Origin: Phragmites australis
Taxonomy: Eukaryota; Streptophyta; Magnoliopsida; Poales; Poaceae
Length of the DNA stretch: 64,000 bases
Assembly: GCF_958298935.1 (NCBI RefSeq)
Contig: NC_084942.1
Span: forward strand, 14,205,501-14,269,500
Direction of reading: 5' to 3'
Shown one piece after another: positions 33,380 through 44,000 of the stretch. The notes beneath the pieces are model-generated. The model did not search any database. It was not told the DNA's origin and was given only the letters and a program-made list of their open reading frames with translations. Within the stretch, counting starts at the first letter, position 1. Each line of letters opens with the position of its first letter. The translations under genes were made by a program, and so were the position numbers.

Positions 33380-33562
33380 GGATGGTTAGAATGAACTTGG
33401 GATCTCATGAACCCCTTGGGGTCTTATATATATGGGTGAGGAGATGAGCAAATCCCCATCTTACTCTTTGTGGTATACGAGAATTACAACTTGTGCTATT
33501 ACATAGATTGGGCTGAATCTTTATATAGGTCTATTCCTATGCTATTGGGCTATCCCCCAACA
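33380..33562 (-). repeat. Possible LTR edge (minus strand)
   Basis: On the minus strand a polypurine-like CTGAGGGAGTAT (33574-33563) is directly followed by TGTTGGGGGATAGCCC starting at 33562, the layout of a PPT/3'-LTR junction. A TATA-like CATATATATAAGACCCC lies at about 33424-33440 in the same orientation. The other LTR edge and a target duplication could not be found, so the left limit is arbitrary. Confidence 0.35.
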
Positions 33563-34269
33563 ATACTCCCTCAGTTGCATGCTCCTAAGCATGAGGGGCC
33601 TACAGCTGCAACTAAAAATGACCCTTAGCCACTCAGGAATAAGAGCATCTACTCTATGAATCCATGATACTAGAGCGCCTCATTAAGAACTCTAGCCAAA
33701 AACCCAGTGGGAAAAAAAGGCCTGGAGAAAAGACTGCGTAGGTGATTCCGATGGAGCTTCGAGCGAAGCCTCATAGGGTTGAGGGCGCCACATCGCTCAA
33801 AGTTCTATGGCTACTGTAAGGCCAAAGACATAGAACTGTAACGATGAAGCCTACTGTAGCCAAGGTGTCATACTCCCAAGGGTGTGCTCTTCAACCTTGG
33901 GACTACTCGACAAAGCCATTGACAAAGTCCTTTGGCCCGACTTACTCCGGCATCATGAGATCGAGCGGAGTCATACCCCAGGGCCTATGAAGTAGAATGG
34001 AGCCACATCTAATGAAACCGAGGCAGTTGCACTCTCTCCAGTGTGCTCCAATGTTGAAGAAGCCAAAGCAGAGTCAAGGTTGAAGAAGTTGAGGGAGTCC
34101 TACTCCCTTGAGTGTACTCCGCATGTCGATGAAGCCTGATGGAGTTAGGTTGTCAATGAAGCTAAAGGCATAGAGCCGTCTCCCATCCAGTAGCGACGGT
34201 GGTGCCTGATGAAGCCAAGGGAGTCGTACTCCCTCTTCCATGGCTCACTGTTGATGAGGTGGTTTCGAA
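33563..34269. other. Non-coding, retroelement-like
   Basis: The phrase CTAGCCAAAAACCCAGTGGG plus AAAAAAAGG (33691-33720) is of a kind I associate with leader or 3' regions of grass LTR elements. Degenerate phrases such as GTCATACTCCC and GTCCTACTCCC recur through 33860-34230. I see no gene. Confidence 0.4.
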
Positions 34270-34495
34270 GCAAAGTTTGATCCATGGAGGCTGAACCTCA
34301 ATGCAGAGAGATTGTAGCTGAAGCAAAGCTTGATCTGCAGAGGTTAGACCTCCATAGAGAGACTAGGACAAAAGAGGAGCTTGACTTGTGGAGGCCGAAC
34401 CTCGACACGGAGAGACTATCACTGAAATGGAGCTCGACCCATGGGAGCCAAACCTCTGTGCAGAGGGACTACCACCGAAGTGGTGAGGCCTAGTG
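34270..34495. repeat. 53-bp minisatellite, four units
   Basis: Units beginning TGGAGGCTGAACCTC or variants occur at about 34285, 34338, 34390 and 34443, each followed by GGAGAGACTA-like and GAGCTCGACC-like phrases. The plus frame 34284-34493 stays open through the repeat, but I do not call it a gene because the unit length is not a multiple of three. Confidence 0.75.
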
Positions 34496-34589
34496 AAGTT
34501 AAGTTGTCGACGTAGCTTGAATAGAGTGATGATCATGGATGAAGTCATTGGGCTCCATTCTGAGTGATGGGTGAAGTGTCCCGGACTCT

Positions 34590-35115
34590 TTCTATAGGGA
34601 GCCCTTAAGTTTCAGTCCGTCTTCGCTGTAGGGAGCCCTTAGTCTTTGGCCCGACTTCTCCACGGAGAGCCCTTAGGATTTGGCCCATCCTTAGTAGCGA
34701 GTCCTTAGACTACGGCTTCGAGGCATCCTTAGACTGCTTGGCGGTGAGCCCTTAGGCTTCGGCCCGAGTGCTCCACGGGGAGCGCTTAGGCTTCAACCCG
34801 TCTTCGGCGATGAGTCCTTGGACTATGGCTTCAAGGAGTCCTTTGACTGCTCGGTGGGGAGCCCTTAGGCTTTGGCCCTACTTCTCCATGGAGAGCCCTT
34901 AGGCTTCAACCCGTCTTCGACGGCGAGTCCTTAGACCGCGGCTTCGAGGAGTCATTAGACTCCTCGGCAAGGGCCCTTAGGCTTCAGCCCGACTTCTCCA
35001 TCGGGAGCCCTTAGGCTTTGACACTTTCTTCGGCGGCGAGTCATTAGACTGTGGCTTCGAGGAGTCCTTAGACTGCTCAGCGGGAAGCTAGCCCATAGGC
35101 TTTTGCCCGACTTCT
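34590..35115. repeat. Minisatellite with 114-bp higher-order unit built from four 25-35 bp subunits
   Basis: Subunits of the form GAGCCCTTAGGCTTCGGCCC and GAGTCCTTAGACTGCGGCTT alternate. The four-subunit block repeats at about 34746, 34860, 34973 and 35092, with less regular copies to the left from 34601. It is GC-rich compared with its surroundings and has no coding domain. Confidence 0.82.
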
Positions 35116-35179
35116 CATGCCATTCATGTGTGAAGAATGTAAATACTTTGGCTCATTATAACATACATGCATGGGGAAA

Positions 35180-35440
35180 ATTAACACGTCAGCACGCTTA
35201 TGCCATGCGTGCATGCGAGAAGTGAATGCTTCGGGAGCGCTCATGGGATGTATGCATGTGAAAGATGAATATTCTGAAGTGCTCACACAACTTATGCATG
35301 TGAAAGATAAATACTCGAAAGTGCTCATGAAACGCATGTATGTGAAGGGTGAATATTCCAAAGCGCTCACGGAACGTATGCATGAGAATGGTAAATGTTC
35401 CGACTTGCTTATGCAATGTACACGCTCGTACATTGAAAAC
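35180..35440. repeat. 42-bp minisatellite keeping a 14-residue open frame
   Basis: Units start at about 35224, 35267, 35309, 35351 and 35393; spacing is 43, 42, 42 and 42 bp. On the plus strand the frame 35171-35452 reads through them as units like MHVKDEYSEVLTQL, MHVKDKYSKVLMKR and MYVKGEYSKALTER. The minus strand is open as well. No protein family is recognised. The repeat could simply lack stops because the unit is a multiple of three. Confidence 0.78.
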
Positions 35441-36348
35441 TCTCATGATTAATGTAAATAAGGGGGTACGCTTGCAAGATGCACGTGATTGCAACGTGTA
35501 TAACTCGGCGCAATCATAACATGCTTCCATATATCAACCCTTCTCCGAATTTGCACTATACACGTGTTCAGGGAGTAAAATGCTCTGGAGCGCTTACGTA
35601 ACGTTCGCGCACACAGCTCGAATGCTTCGACGTTATTAGACAATGTGAGGAACACGCTTCGACATTATTATGCGATACGGACACATGCAATGGAAACATT
35701 CCGGGCATGTAAATGAAAGGTACACATATGCGGTATAAGCGCCCTAGCGCATTCATGCCACGCATTCGTATAACCAATGCCTCGGCGGAAGAAAACAACA
35801 CTTATTAGCTCATACCAACAGTTCATGATAAAAAAAAAAACACCTAAATCCCGAAGATCGCGAGTCCTGTGCTCTAACAAGTTTCGATACTCTTGTGGAA
35901 ATGGACGTCTCGTTAAAGAGGAAAAGCCCCAGGTAAACAAGGATGGTGCTATCTAATAACATAGATATATGTATGAGATGCACTATAGCTCCGCAGAAAA
36001 GATTGTTCAACACTAATTTGTGCATAAATATAATACTATTTGGTGATCTCTCTGGTGGTTTCGTGGCCAAAGAAAGGCCGAGACTAGCTGTACTTTTTCG
36101 CCGGGCCCTTAATGTATATATGCCACCTAGAATAGTTGAAGTACAGGCTGTAAAAACATCCACGAATTGATTACTTGGCTACACGACCTTTCATGCGTGA
36201 GGCGAACTAGCAAAAAAGGAGAATGGAGTATAGCTCTGACGGAAATGGATAGGCTTACCGCTGAAACTGAACTGAACTACACGGGCCTGACTGGTGACAC
36301 AACCCTTTAATGAACTTCCCGCCCACTCCACTGAGCAATCCCAAAGCC
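35441..36348. other. No supported gene
   Basis: Decayed copies of the neighbouring minisatellite words (GCGCTTACGTAACG, GCATTCATGCCACGC) extend to about 35790. From 35830 to 36348 there are only short open frames without motifs. Confidence 0.45.
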
Positions 36349-36363
36349 CACCCGTTTGTTACT

Positions 36364-36510
36364 ATTTTTTTAATAAAGGAAAGAGTTTCGGTCTTTTGTA
36401 TCTTCCGATACATATAGCCTCAAATTATTATTATATTATTGATTCGATATAAAAAAAATAAGAGAAAGACATAACATTAAACACACAGCCTATTATTAAC
36501 CGACCACCCA
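36364..36510 (-). mobile_element. Short retroposon (LINE-end or SINE-like) with 15-bp TSD
   Basis: The exact 15-bp sequence CACCCGTTTGTTACT occurs at 36349-36363 and 36511-36525 and brackets a 147-bp insert. On the minus strand the insert ends with CTTTCCTTTATTAAAAAAAT, an A-rich tail next to the duplication. A long TSD plus A-rich 3' end is the signature of target-primed reverse transcription. The insert has no coding capacity and I cannot name the family. Confidence 0.6.
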
Positions 36511-36525
36511 CACCCGTTTGTTACT

Positions 36526-36895
36526 TGACAGTAGGCTCTAACTTCGGAGGACAAAACGCTCTGAATTCTTAGTAGATACTGACTGTTCCTTACTTACACA
36601 CCGCAGTGCAACTTTACATATTTTTACAGGCACAAGTGCAAGTTCGACGTTGTCTTGCAGCTGGTCGCGGAGCGCGCAACTGGCACGCTAGCTTGACGCG
36701 CTCCGAAATGAGAATATGCTCTGCTATTCCTTCTGCCACCTCAAAGCATGCACTGCAGACAAAAAAATGACAACAAAGTGAGCATCCTTTGGTTTCGAAC
36801 CCAGCGGTTTGTCACGTATACACTTCGAAGTTAATTAACGACCAAACTAACGAAAGCGAAACATTGGAAGACGTCGCTAACTAGACACACATAAT
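36526..36895. other. Flank of the Copia 4 insertion, no gene seen
   Basis: Unique-looking sequence up to the target site ATAAT (36891-36895). The same target sequence continues at 50033, on the far side of the Copia element. No coding or RNA feature is recognised. Confidence 0.5.
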
Positions 36896-37477
36896 TGTTG
36901 GACTTAATCCTTGTCGTAGATTTTGGGGAAACGTTTCACGACAGTGTGGAAGCAAGGAGTTCGTATACGGTTTGTATACGCTATAGCGTCGTTCGTATGT
37001 GTGCAGAGTCCGAGTCGAAGTCTTATCGTAGGATGGCACGATTCGTCTTAGGATTCGGAGTTAGCAGGTCGCTATAAATATGAGTTATAATCTCTAATTT
37101 GTAAGCAAGTCACGAGTTGAATAGAATCTAAAATTTTCTCCAGAGAGTTTTGCTTGTTTTATTGTTCTCGTCGAAGTTTATGTTGTTTGACATTCTTGTC
37201 GAGATACGCAAGTTCATTCTCGCCGAGTAGTACGCGACTCAGGAGTAGCTGAGCGTTGCTGGTCTATCGGCATGATCGAGAGCAGCACGTACACAGCGGA
37301 TAGCCAGACTAGTCATGGTCGAGCACATACAACTGGTCGCTCAAGCTAGTCGTGACTGGTGGTCGTGAATTGGTGTGCTCCCATCTTTTGTCGCTCGGGT
37401 GATCGGGAAACCTGGTCGCTTGCGTTGTCGTGAATCCGGAGTGGTCGCACACATGATCCAGTGGTTGGACCCAACAT
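36896..37477 (+). repeat. 5' LTR of Copia 4
   Basis: TGTTGGACTTAATCC ... GGACCCAACA. It is matched by the 3' LTR with dozens of substitutions and several small indels by eye. A TATA-like CGCTATAAATATGAG lies near 37069-37083. Confidence 0.93.
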
Positions 37478-37479
37478 CT

Positions 37480-37491
37480 GGTATCAGAGCT
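37480..37491 (+). other. Primer binding site of Copia 4
   Basis: TGGTATCAGAGC, two bases after the LTR end, complementary to the 3' end of initiator methionine tRNA. Confidence 0.88.
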
Positions 37492-37518
37492 GGTAGTGCG
37501 CAGCACTAGCTTGTGAAG

Positions 37519-38443
37519 ATGTCGATCATACCTCAGGGCGAGGTGGCGCAGGAGAGCAGCAGTGGGCTGTTCCTGTACCCGCAGTTGACAACGACGAATT
37601 ACAGAAGCTGGGTGATTCGCGTGCAGGCGATGATGGAAGATCAAGGCGTCTGGGATGCAGTCGAGCCAGCGGTCGGTGAGACCGTCAACGAGAAGAAGGA
37701 CAAGAAGGCGAGGTCGCATCTCTTCCAAGCGCTCCCGGAAGATCTCCTAATGCAGGTGGCTAGGAAGAAAACTACAAAGGAGGTCTGGGACTGTCTCAAG
37801 ACAAGATTTGTTGGCGCAGATCACGTCAAGAACGTGTGGCTGCAGACATTGAAGAGCGACTTCAATGCCATGCGTATGCAGGAGGGAGAGACGCTGGACC
37901 AGTACGCCGGAAGGCTCAACAGCATGTCCGTCAGGTACGCAAACCTAGGGGAGACGCTCGACAATGCTGCTTTGGTCAAAAAAGCTGTTCGACACCGTGC
38001 CCGATTGATTCCTGAGTGTGATCGCTGGGACCAAGTAGTTCTACGACCTCGACAAGATGTCGTTCGAGGAAGCCGTGGGGCGGCTTAAGGCGTTTGAAGA
38101 ACGTACTCATCCATGTGCATCCGGTGGCAATAGCATTGGTGACAGCCAGCTTCTGTTCACTCAGGCCGAGTGGCAGGCGCAGCAGAAGAAGGATGGTGGC
38201 AACTCCTCATCAAGCAACAAGGGCAAATCCCACCTTGCTGTAGAAAGTAGCAACCACGACCGGGGTGGTCGTGGACACGGTAGAGGTTGTGGTAGAGGTG
38301 GTCGCAGTGGCATGTTGCGCAATGACGAGGAGAGCGGCTCGAGCGGCGTTCGCCACAACAAGAGCCACATCAAGTGCTTCAACTGCCACAAGATGGGGCA
38401 CTACGTGAACGAGTGCGAGGCACCGAAGAAGAAGGAAGAGTAG
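37519..38443 (+). pseudogene. Copia 4 gag, frameshifted
   Basis: ATG at 37519 opens a Copia gag: LYPQLTTTNYRSWVIRVQAM, ALPEDLLMQVARKKTTKEVW and ETLDQYAGRLNSMSVRYANL. The frame is lost in an A-run at 37978-37983 (six A where five would keep the frame), and two further stops follow before 38057. From MSFEEAVGRLKAFEER the original frame resumes to a perfect zinc knuckle, CFNCHKMGHYVNEC (CX2CX4HX4C), preceded by an Arg/Gly-rich stretch (GRGHGRGCGRGGRSG), ending at a stop at 38443. The Gag core, nucleocapsid order and length are normal for the family. Confidence 0.9.
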
Positions 38444-39012
38444 ACTCATCTCACTCGTGCTGACGACACCGAGCCGGCCCTGCTACTCGTGGTGTCAGAA
38501 GAGCCACCACAAGAACAGCAGCACCAGCAAGGAGCCATGCTATTGAATGAAGAGAAGTTGAAGCCAGAAATGCGCGACACAACAGAGGGAAGCTCCAGCT
38601 CTGAGGTCTAGTACCTGGACAATGGGGCCAGTAATCACATGACCGGTGACAAAGAGAAGTTCAGAGAGCTGGACGAAGGTGTCACTGGCAAGATGAAGTT
38701 CGAGGATGGCTCCACGATGCAGATCATGGGCTTAGGGTCTGTCGTGTTTAGCTGCAAGAACGGCAGCCAGTGGCTGTTGCAGGAAGCCTACTACATTCGA
38801 AGACTATGCAGCAATATCATCATCCTTGGACAACTTACCAAAGTCAGACACAAGGTGATCATGGATGTTGAACATCTATGTGTGTATGATAATTGCCCTG
38901 CACGGTTGGTGATGAAAGTGAGGTGAACTCCAAATCGCCTCTACAAGATTGAGCTGCATCAAGCGATGCCAGTGTGTCTCTTAACCAGGCTTGAAGACCC
39001 GGTGTGGCTATG
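38444..39012 (+). pseudogene. Copia 4 protease and pre-integrase start (left part of split gene)
   Basis: The aspartic protease signature is YLDNGASNHMTGDKEKF near 38610-38660, followed by FEDGSTMQIMGLGSVVFSCK and NIIILGQL. The expected DTGAS-type motif is DNGAS, as is common in Copia. A stop sits just before YLDNG (38609-38611) and another near 38924. Coding stops at 39012, where the Gypsy element begins in the middle of the segment leading to the zinc-binding His of the integrase, which resumes at 46668. Confidence 0.85.
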
Positions 39013-39930
39013 TGATGAGGACATCACTCCCTCGGATACATACAATGATCCTCCATTGAACTTTCAAGGTCCAATCACAAGAGCTCGCGCACGACAATTA
39101 AATTTAGAGGTGAGCTCGTTCCTAAGCAACTCTTTATATAATTTTGAGAATAGATTACTACCTAATGATTATGTGTTGTTTAGGAATCATGGAGAGGACA
39201 AGGAAACACATAGAGGAAGGCTTGGAGGCGTGGAGGAGCAGCTAGGACGTCCAACAACAGCAGGAGGTCCAGTCCAACTCGAGTCCGAATCAGCCTCGGC
39301 CTCCAGGACCAGCGAGCAATAAAACGGACGCCCAGGACGCATCCGGACTCCGTTTTCGACGATTCACATATGGTTGGAAAGATAATTTCATAAGGAAACC
39401 AATGGAGTTGGTTTGAGGTCCAAATTCCTTCCGAGTCAACGGGAAACGTCGAAACAAGTCAGCATCCAGAATCTGCGCCGGTGCTGCGTCACCGTTTTTG
39501 GTCCGTTGAGCCATGTATCGTGTTGGAGTCCATTAGGGACGCGTCTAGGGGTCCTTAGCTGACTCTAATCCTTTATATACAGTAGCCGCCGCCCTAATTA
39601 GGGTTGAGTTTTGCTTAGATTATTCTGTCAAGAACAGTTTCGCCGTTTCGTCGGTTTGTGAGACCCCAACTCGTGAGATTAATCATTCATCTGCAATTTG
39701 GTTGCATTCTTCCTTGTTCTTGCTTGTGTTCTTCGATTCGCAGGCAAGGATTTTAGCCTTCTTGGCGAGGTCAACCGTGCAACGCCGGTTGATAACCAGA
39801 GGAGACGTGGTGCTGCGATTGCGGGGTTTCGGATCGTGTTGTTCGGAAGCCGGATCGACTTGTGTCTCGTTTCCACCAAATCGAGAGTTACCAGAACCTT
39901 TCGGAAGATCGGGAACCCTTGTTCATATTA
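39013..39930 (+). repeat. 5' LTR of CRM-type element 1
   Basis: It starts TGATGAGGACATC and ends TTGTTCATATTA. The right edge is fixed by the identical end of the 3' LTR followed by the target duplication, so the LTR ends in TA rather than the usual CA. It carries a TATA box and a 12-bp palindrome (CCCTAATTAGGG) 20 bp downstream. Confidence 0.93.
39571..39603 (+). promoter_or_regulatory. Core promoter block of the CRM-type LTR
   Basis: TTTATATAC at 39572 (TATA box) is followed 20 bp later by the perfect palindrome CCCTAATTAGGG (39592-39603). The same pair with the same spacing occurs in the 3' LTR (46309 and 46329) and in the diverged second element (58243 and 58263), indicating functional constraint near the transcription start. 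Confidence 0.65.
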
Positions 39931-39932
39931 AG

Positions 39933-39945
39933 TGGTATTCAGAGC
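39933..39945 (+). other. Primer binding site of CRM-type element 1
   Basis: TGGTATTCAGAGC starts two bases after the LTR. Relative to the usual TGGTATCAGAGC it has one extra T, so pairing with initiator-Met tRNA would need a one-base bulge. Confidence 0.75.
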
Positions 39946-41079
39946 TTCAGGTATACCGTCAGGTTCATATCTACCCTTAGTTTCGAGTGTTTTTCGCCTT
40001 CGTTCCATAGTCCCCTGCCATATCGGTTTTTTTTTTCTGTCCTACAACCCTTCCGCGTCTTTAGCTTTTGCATATTTCAGTTTCAGAGTTCATCGTGTTG
40101 AGTTTGTGTCCTGGTCAAGGTCTTGTTGCTGGTTAGGTCGTGTTAGAGTCCAGTTCGTGTGTTTTCCCCCACCGTTTCCATCAAACCCTAGCCTCCGTCG
40201 CATATTTTCCCCACTTTCTTCCCGTTTTGTCCTCTAATTCGGAGTCGTTTCTCAAATCGGGCATAACTTTCGCATACGAACTCCGTTTTCAGAAAAGTCA
40301 TAGAGTTTTTCGCATTGAAACAGCGTTTCGGATCCGTTCGTCCCTGGCTTTGCCGGGTTCGGCGAAATCAGAATTCCCAAATTCGCCTCCGAAGTTTGAG
40401 TTTTCAATTTCCAAATATTTTTCTCATTTTACGGCTGAACTTCAGAAAATTCTACAGGCCACGTCTTTCACTTGTTTAAGCTCAAATTTTCTGTGGTTCC
40501 CTCTTGTGTGCTCCTAAGTGAAAAAGAAATATCAAAAAAATAAGAAGAAAAAGTCGAATTTTCCCAAAAAAACAACGACAGCCCAAAAAAATAAAAAAAG
40601 GAGAGGGGCAAAAGAGGAACAATATCTAGAGGAGCACATAGAGAAGGGCAAAGTGAGCTGTGTTAGCGTGTGCTGTTTAGTTCTTTGTTTCTGTTGCTCT
40701 TGCTATCCATCATACTTGTTTCTCCACCTTGTTTAACACACATACTTGGTACTTGCAACACTTTAGGCCAGCAACGAGAACAAGTACTTGGGACTATAAT
40801 TCAGCATTACTATCTGTTTCTGATTTGTGTTCCACATATACATATTTGTTCTCTTTGTGAGCCTTCCAAGCCCCACAGATTCTTCTGGACAGCACTGGTT
40901 TGCATCCCTGCAATCGCTCGCACGCCTTCCAGGTATCCTTTGCTTTGCTGGTAAGAACCCTGGTAAGAGCTTGGTAAGGTGTCTACCTTTGCTGATCTTG
41001 ATTGAGAGGCACCACTCCACCTTTGTAGTACGATTATTAGGGATAACCTTCACTGTTTGTTGTTGTGTTTGTTTCCACA
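39946..41079 (+). other. Untranslated leader of CRM-type element 1
   Basis: About 1.1 kb between primer site and Gag-Pol start. Several short upstream open frames occur (for example 40140-40517), and an A-rich stretch with many AAAAA runs lies at 40516-40610. A homologous leader of similar length and an equivalent A-rich stretch precede the second element's gene. Confidence 0.7.
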
Positions 41080-44000
41080 ATGTCAGTTGAAGGAGATAAA
41101 ACGCCAAAGGACTTCAAGGAGTGTGTCAGCCAAGAGCAGCTACAAGCTGTTGTAGACAATGCTCAGAAGGAGATGAGGGAGACAGTCATCAAGGCTGTCA
41201 CTGAAGCGATAATTGAGATGAAACTCGCAAACGCGGTTGAGCGGGTGGACAAACGGTTATCCGAGCTCACCGACAGGGTAAATGCTTTGGAAAACCGTCC
41301 TGTGCACAACGAAGATGTGAATGGAAGCAACACCGGTGATGAGTTGTATGATGACGATGTTAATGTTGATCCAGCGGCGACATTGCAAAACAGATTACGG
41401 CGTCGTCTTCGCACTAACACCACAGGTATGGGTGGCGTTCCACATCACCACCACCATCGAGGTATGTATAATCGAGCTCCTGAAGATCCTTATGCTAAGG
41501 TTAAATTTACTATACCTTCTTTTTCGGGACATTATGATGCTGAGGGATATCTTGATTGGGAGATGACAGTAGAGCAAAAATTTAGTGCCCATCAAGTACC
41601 TGAACAACATAGAGTTAGACAAGCCACTAGTGAGTTTAAAGATTTTGCTATTATTTGGTGGACTGGTTTAGCTGCAGATGGTGCCACACCTCGTACATGG
41701 GAAGAGCTTAAGGTTGCTATGCGTGATAGATTTGTTCCCCCATCTTATCATAGAGACTTGCGTAAGAAATTGATGCGCTTAGAACAGGGAGATAAATCTG
41801 TGCAGGATTATTATGGTGAGCTTCAAAAGGGCTTGATGCGTTGTGGCATAGTAGAGGGAAACGAAGATTCTATTTGTCGATTTTATTCGGGTTTGAGACG
41901 TGAAATCCAGGATATTATTGATTATAAAGAATTTAACAATGTCAACCAGTTGTTTCAGTTTGCTATGCTTGCAGAGAAGGAGTTGCAGGGGCGTGAGCAG
42001 CAGGGCAAGTACAAGGCCAGCACCACATACACGCCGCGCACAGGACCATCCTTTGGGCTGTCCAAACCATCCACTTACAGGGCACCCTCACCAGCGAGCA
42101 AGCAACAAGCAGCTACGGCACCAAATCCTGTCACTACACGACCTTCGGGCTCAGGTAAAAATTCTGTTTTGCAGGGACCTTCCAAGAGTGCTTCCTCTGT
42201 TGCATCAACGGGACGCACCTCTGGCATTCAATGTCGTCGCTGCCAAGGATTCGGTCATGTGCAGAAGGATTGCCCAAGTCAGCGGGCATACATTGCAACT
42301 GAAGATGGGTACATCAGCGCCTCTGACATTGAAGAAGAAGAAGAACCAGTTGTTGAGGAGAGCAACGAAATCTTGGGCAGTGATGACACAGCGACCTATA
42401 GGAGCATCATTGTGCAGCGGGCGCTCAGCACAAAGGTACAACAACCAGAGAAGCTGCAACGCCATAACTTGTTCCAGATTTTCTTCGTCATCCAAAATCG
42501 GCGAGCACGTGTCATCATCGATGGAGGTAGTTGTAATAATTTGGTGAGTTCAGATTTGGTCAAGAAGCTTGGCTTGACCACACGCCAACACCCCCATCCA
42601 TATAATCTTCAGTGGTTTAATGATGCTGGAAAAGCTAAGGTAACACAAACTTGCAGAGTTTCTTTTTCTATTGGTTCCTATGCTGATTATGTTGACTGTG
42701 ATGTGGTACCTATGGAAGCTTGCTCACTTTTATTGGGTCGACCTTGGGAATTTGATAATGATGCTATACACCATGGTAGAAGTAATATATATACTTTTAT
42801 GCATAAAGGAAAGAAAATTACTTTGGTTCCTATGACCCCTGCTGAAATTGTACAAGCTGATAAAGAACGAGCTGCTAATTTGCGTGATACTAAATCTGAA
42901 AATCAGCAAGTTGCTAATTCTCTTTACCCACCTAAAAAGGATAAGTCTACACCTAGTTCTAAGGTAGAGGGCATAAAATTGAAGGGTGGTGTTATGCTTG
43001 CACTAAAAAGTGACCTTGCTGAAATTTCTAATAATGATATTTGCTACACCTTGGTTTGCAAACGAGTTTTGTATTCGCTTGATGATGTTATTAGTTCGAT
43101 ACCTCCTGCTGCCACTAACCTTTTGCAGGAGTATGAGGATATTTTCCCAGCTGAGATACCCCCGGGACTGCCACCTATGAGAGGGATAGAGCATCAAATC
43201 GATTTGATCCCGGGAGCAACATTGCCAAATCGTGCTGCGTATCGAACCAATCCCGAGGAGACTAAGGAAATTCAGCAGCAAGTCCAAGAGCTTTTGGACC
43301 GCGGGTATGTACGTGAGAGCCTTAGTCCTTGTGCTGTTCCTGTGATTTTGGTTCCTAAGAAAGATGGTACTTGGCGTATGTGTGTTGATTGTAGAGCCAT
43401 CAATAACATTACTATTCGATATCGCCATCCTATTCCTAGACTTGATGATATGCTTGATGAGTTGTGTGGCTCTGTAATTTTTACAAAGATCGACTTGCGT
43501 AGTGGTTACCACCAAATTAGAATGAAACTTGGAGATGAATGGAAAACAGCTTTCAAAACTAAATTCAGATTATATGAGTGGTTAGTAATGCCTTTTGGTT
43601 TAACTAATGCACCTAGCACTTTCATGCGTTTGATGAATGAGGTTTTAAGAGCTTTTATTGGACGATTTGTGGTGGTTTACTTTGATGATATATTGATTTA
43701 TAGCAAGTCTTTGGATGAACATATGGATCACTTACGTGCTGTTTTTAATGCTTTACGTGATGCACGTTTATTTGGTAACCTTGAGAAGTGCATCTTTTGC
43801 ACGGATCGAGTCTCTTTTCTTGGCTATGTTATTACTCCACAGGGAATTGAGGTGGATGAGATGAAAATTGAAGCCATAAAGAGTTGGCCGGTGCCCCAAA
43901 ACATCAAACAGGTGAGAAGTTTTCTTGGACTTGCAGGTTTTTATCGTCGTTTCGTGAAGGATTTCAGCGCCATTGCTGCCCCCTTACACGAGTTGACAAA

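Noticed and set aside
34270..35440. CRISPR array
   Set aside because: Direct repeats are contiguous minisatellites without unique spacers, units are degenerate, and the DNA is eukaryotic.
39679..39980. Open frames of 66-92 codons in the CRM-type LTR (and identical ones at 46416-46768)
   Set aside because: They lie downstream of the LTR core promoter in R/U5, have no domain, and are duplicated only because the LTR is.
40140..40954. Several open frames of 70-125 codons upstream of Gag-Pol
   Set aside because: They lie in the untranslated leader, overlap each other in different frames, and are not conserved with the second element's leader.
43003..43515. 170-codon minus-strand open frame opposite the reverse transcriptase
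   Set aside because: Antisense shadow of a conserved RT coding region; no start context or domain.
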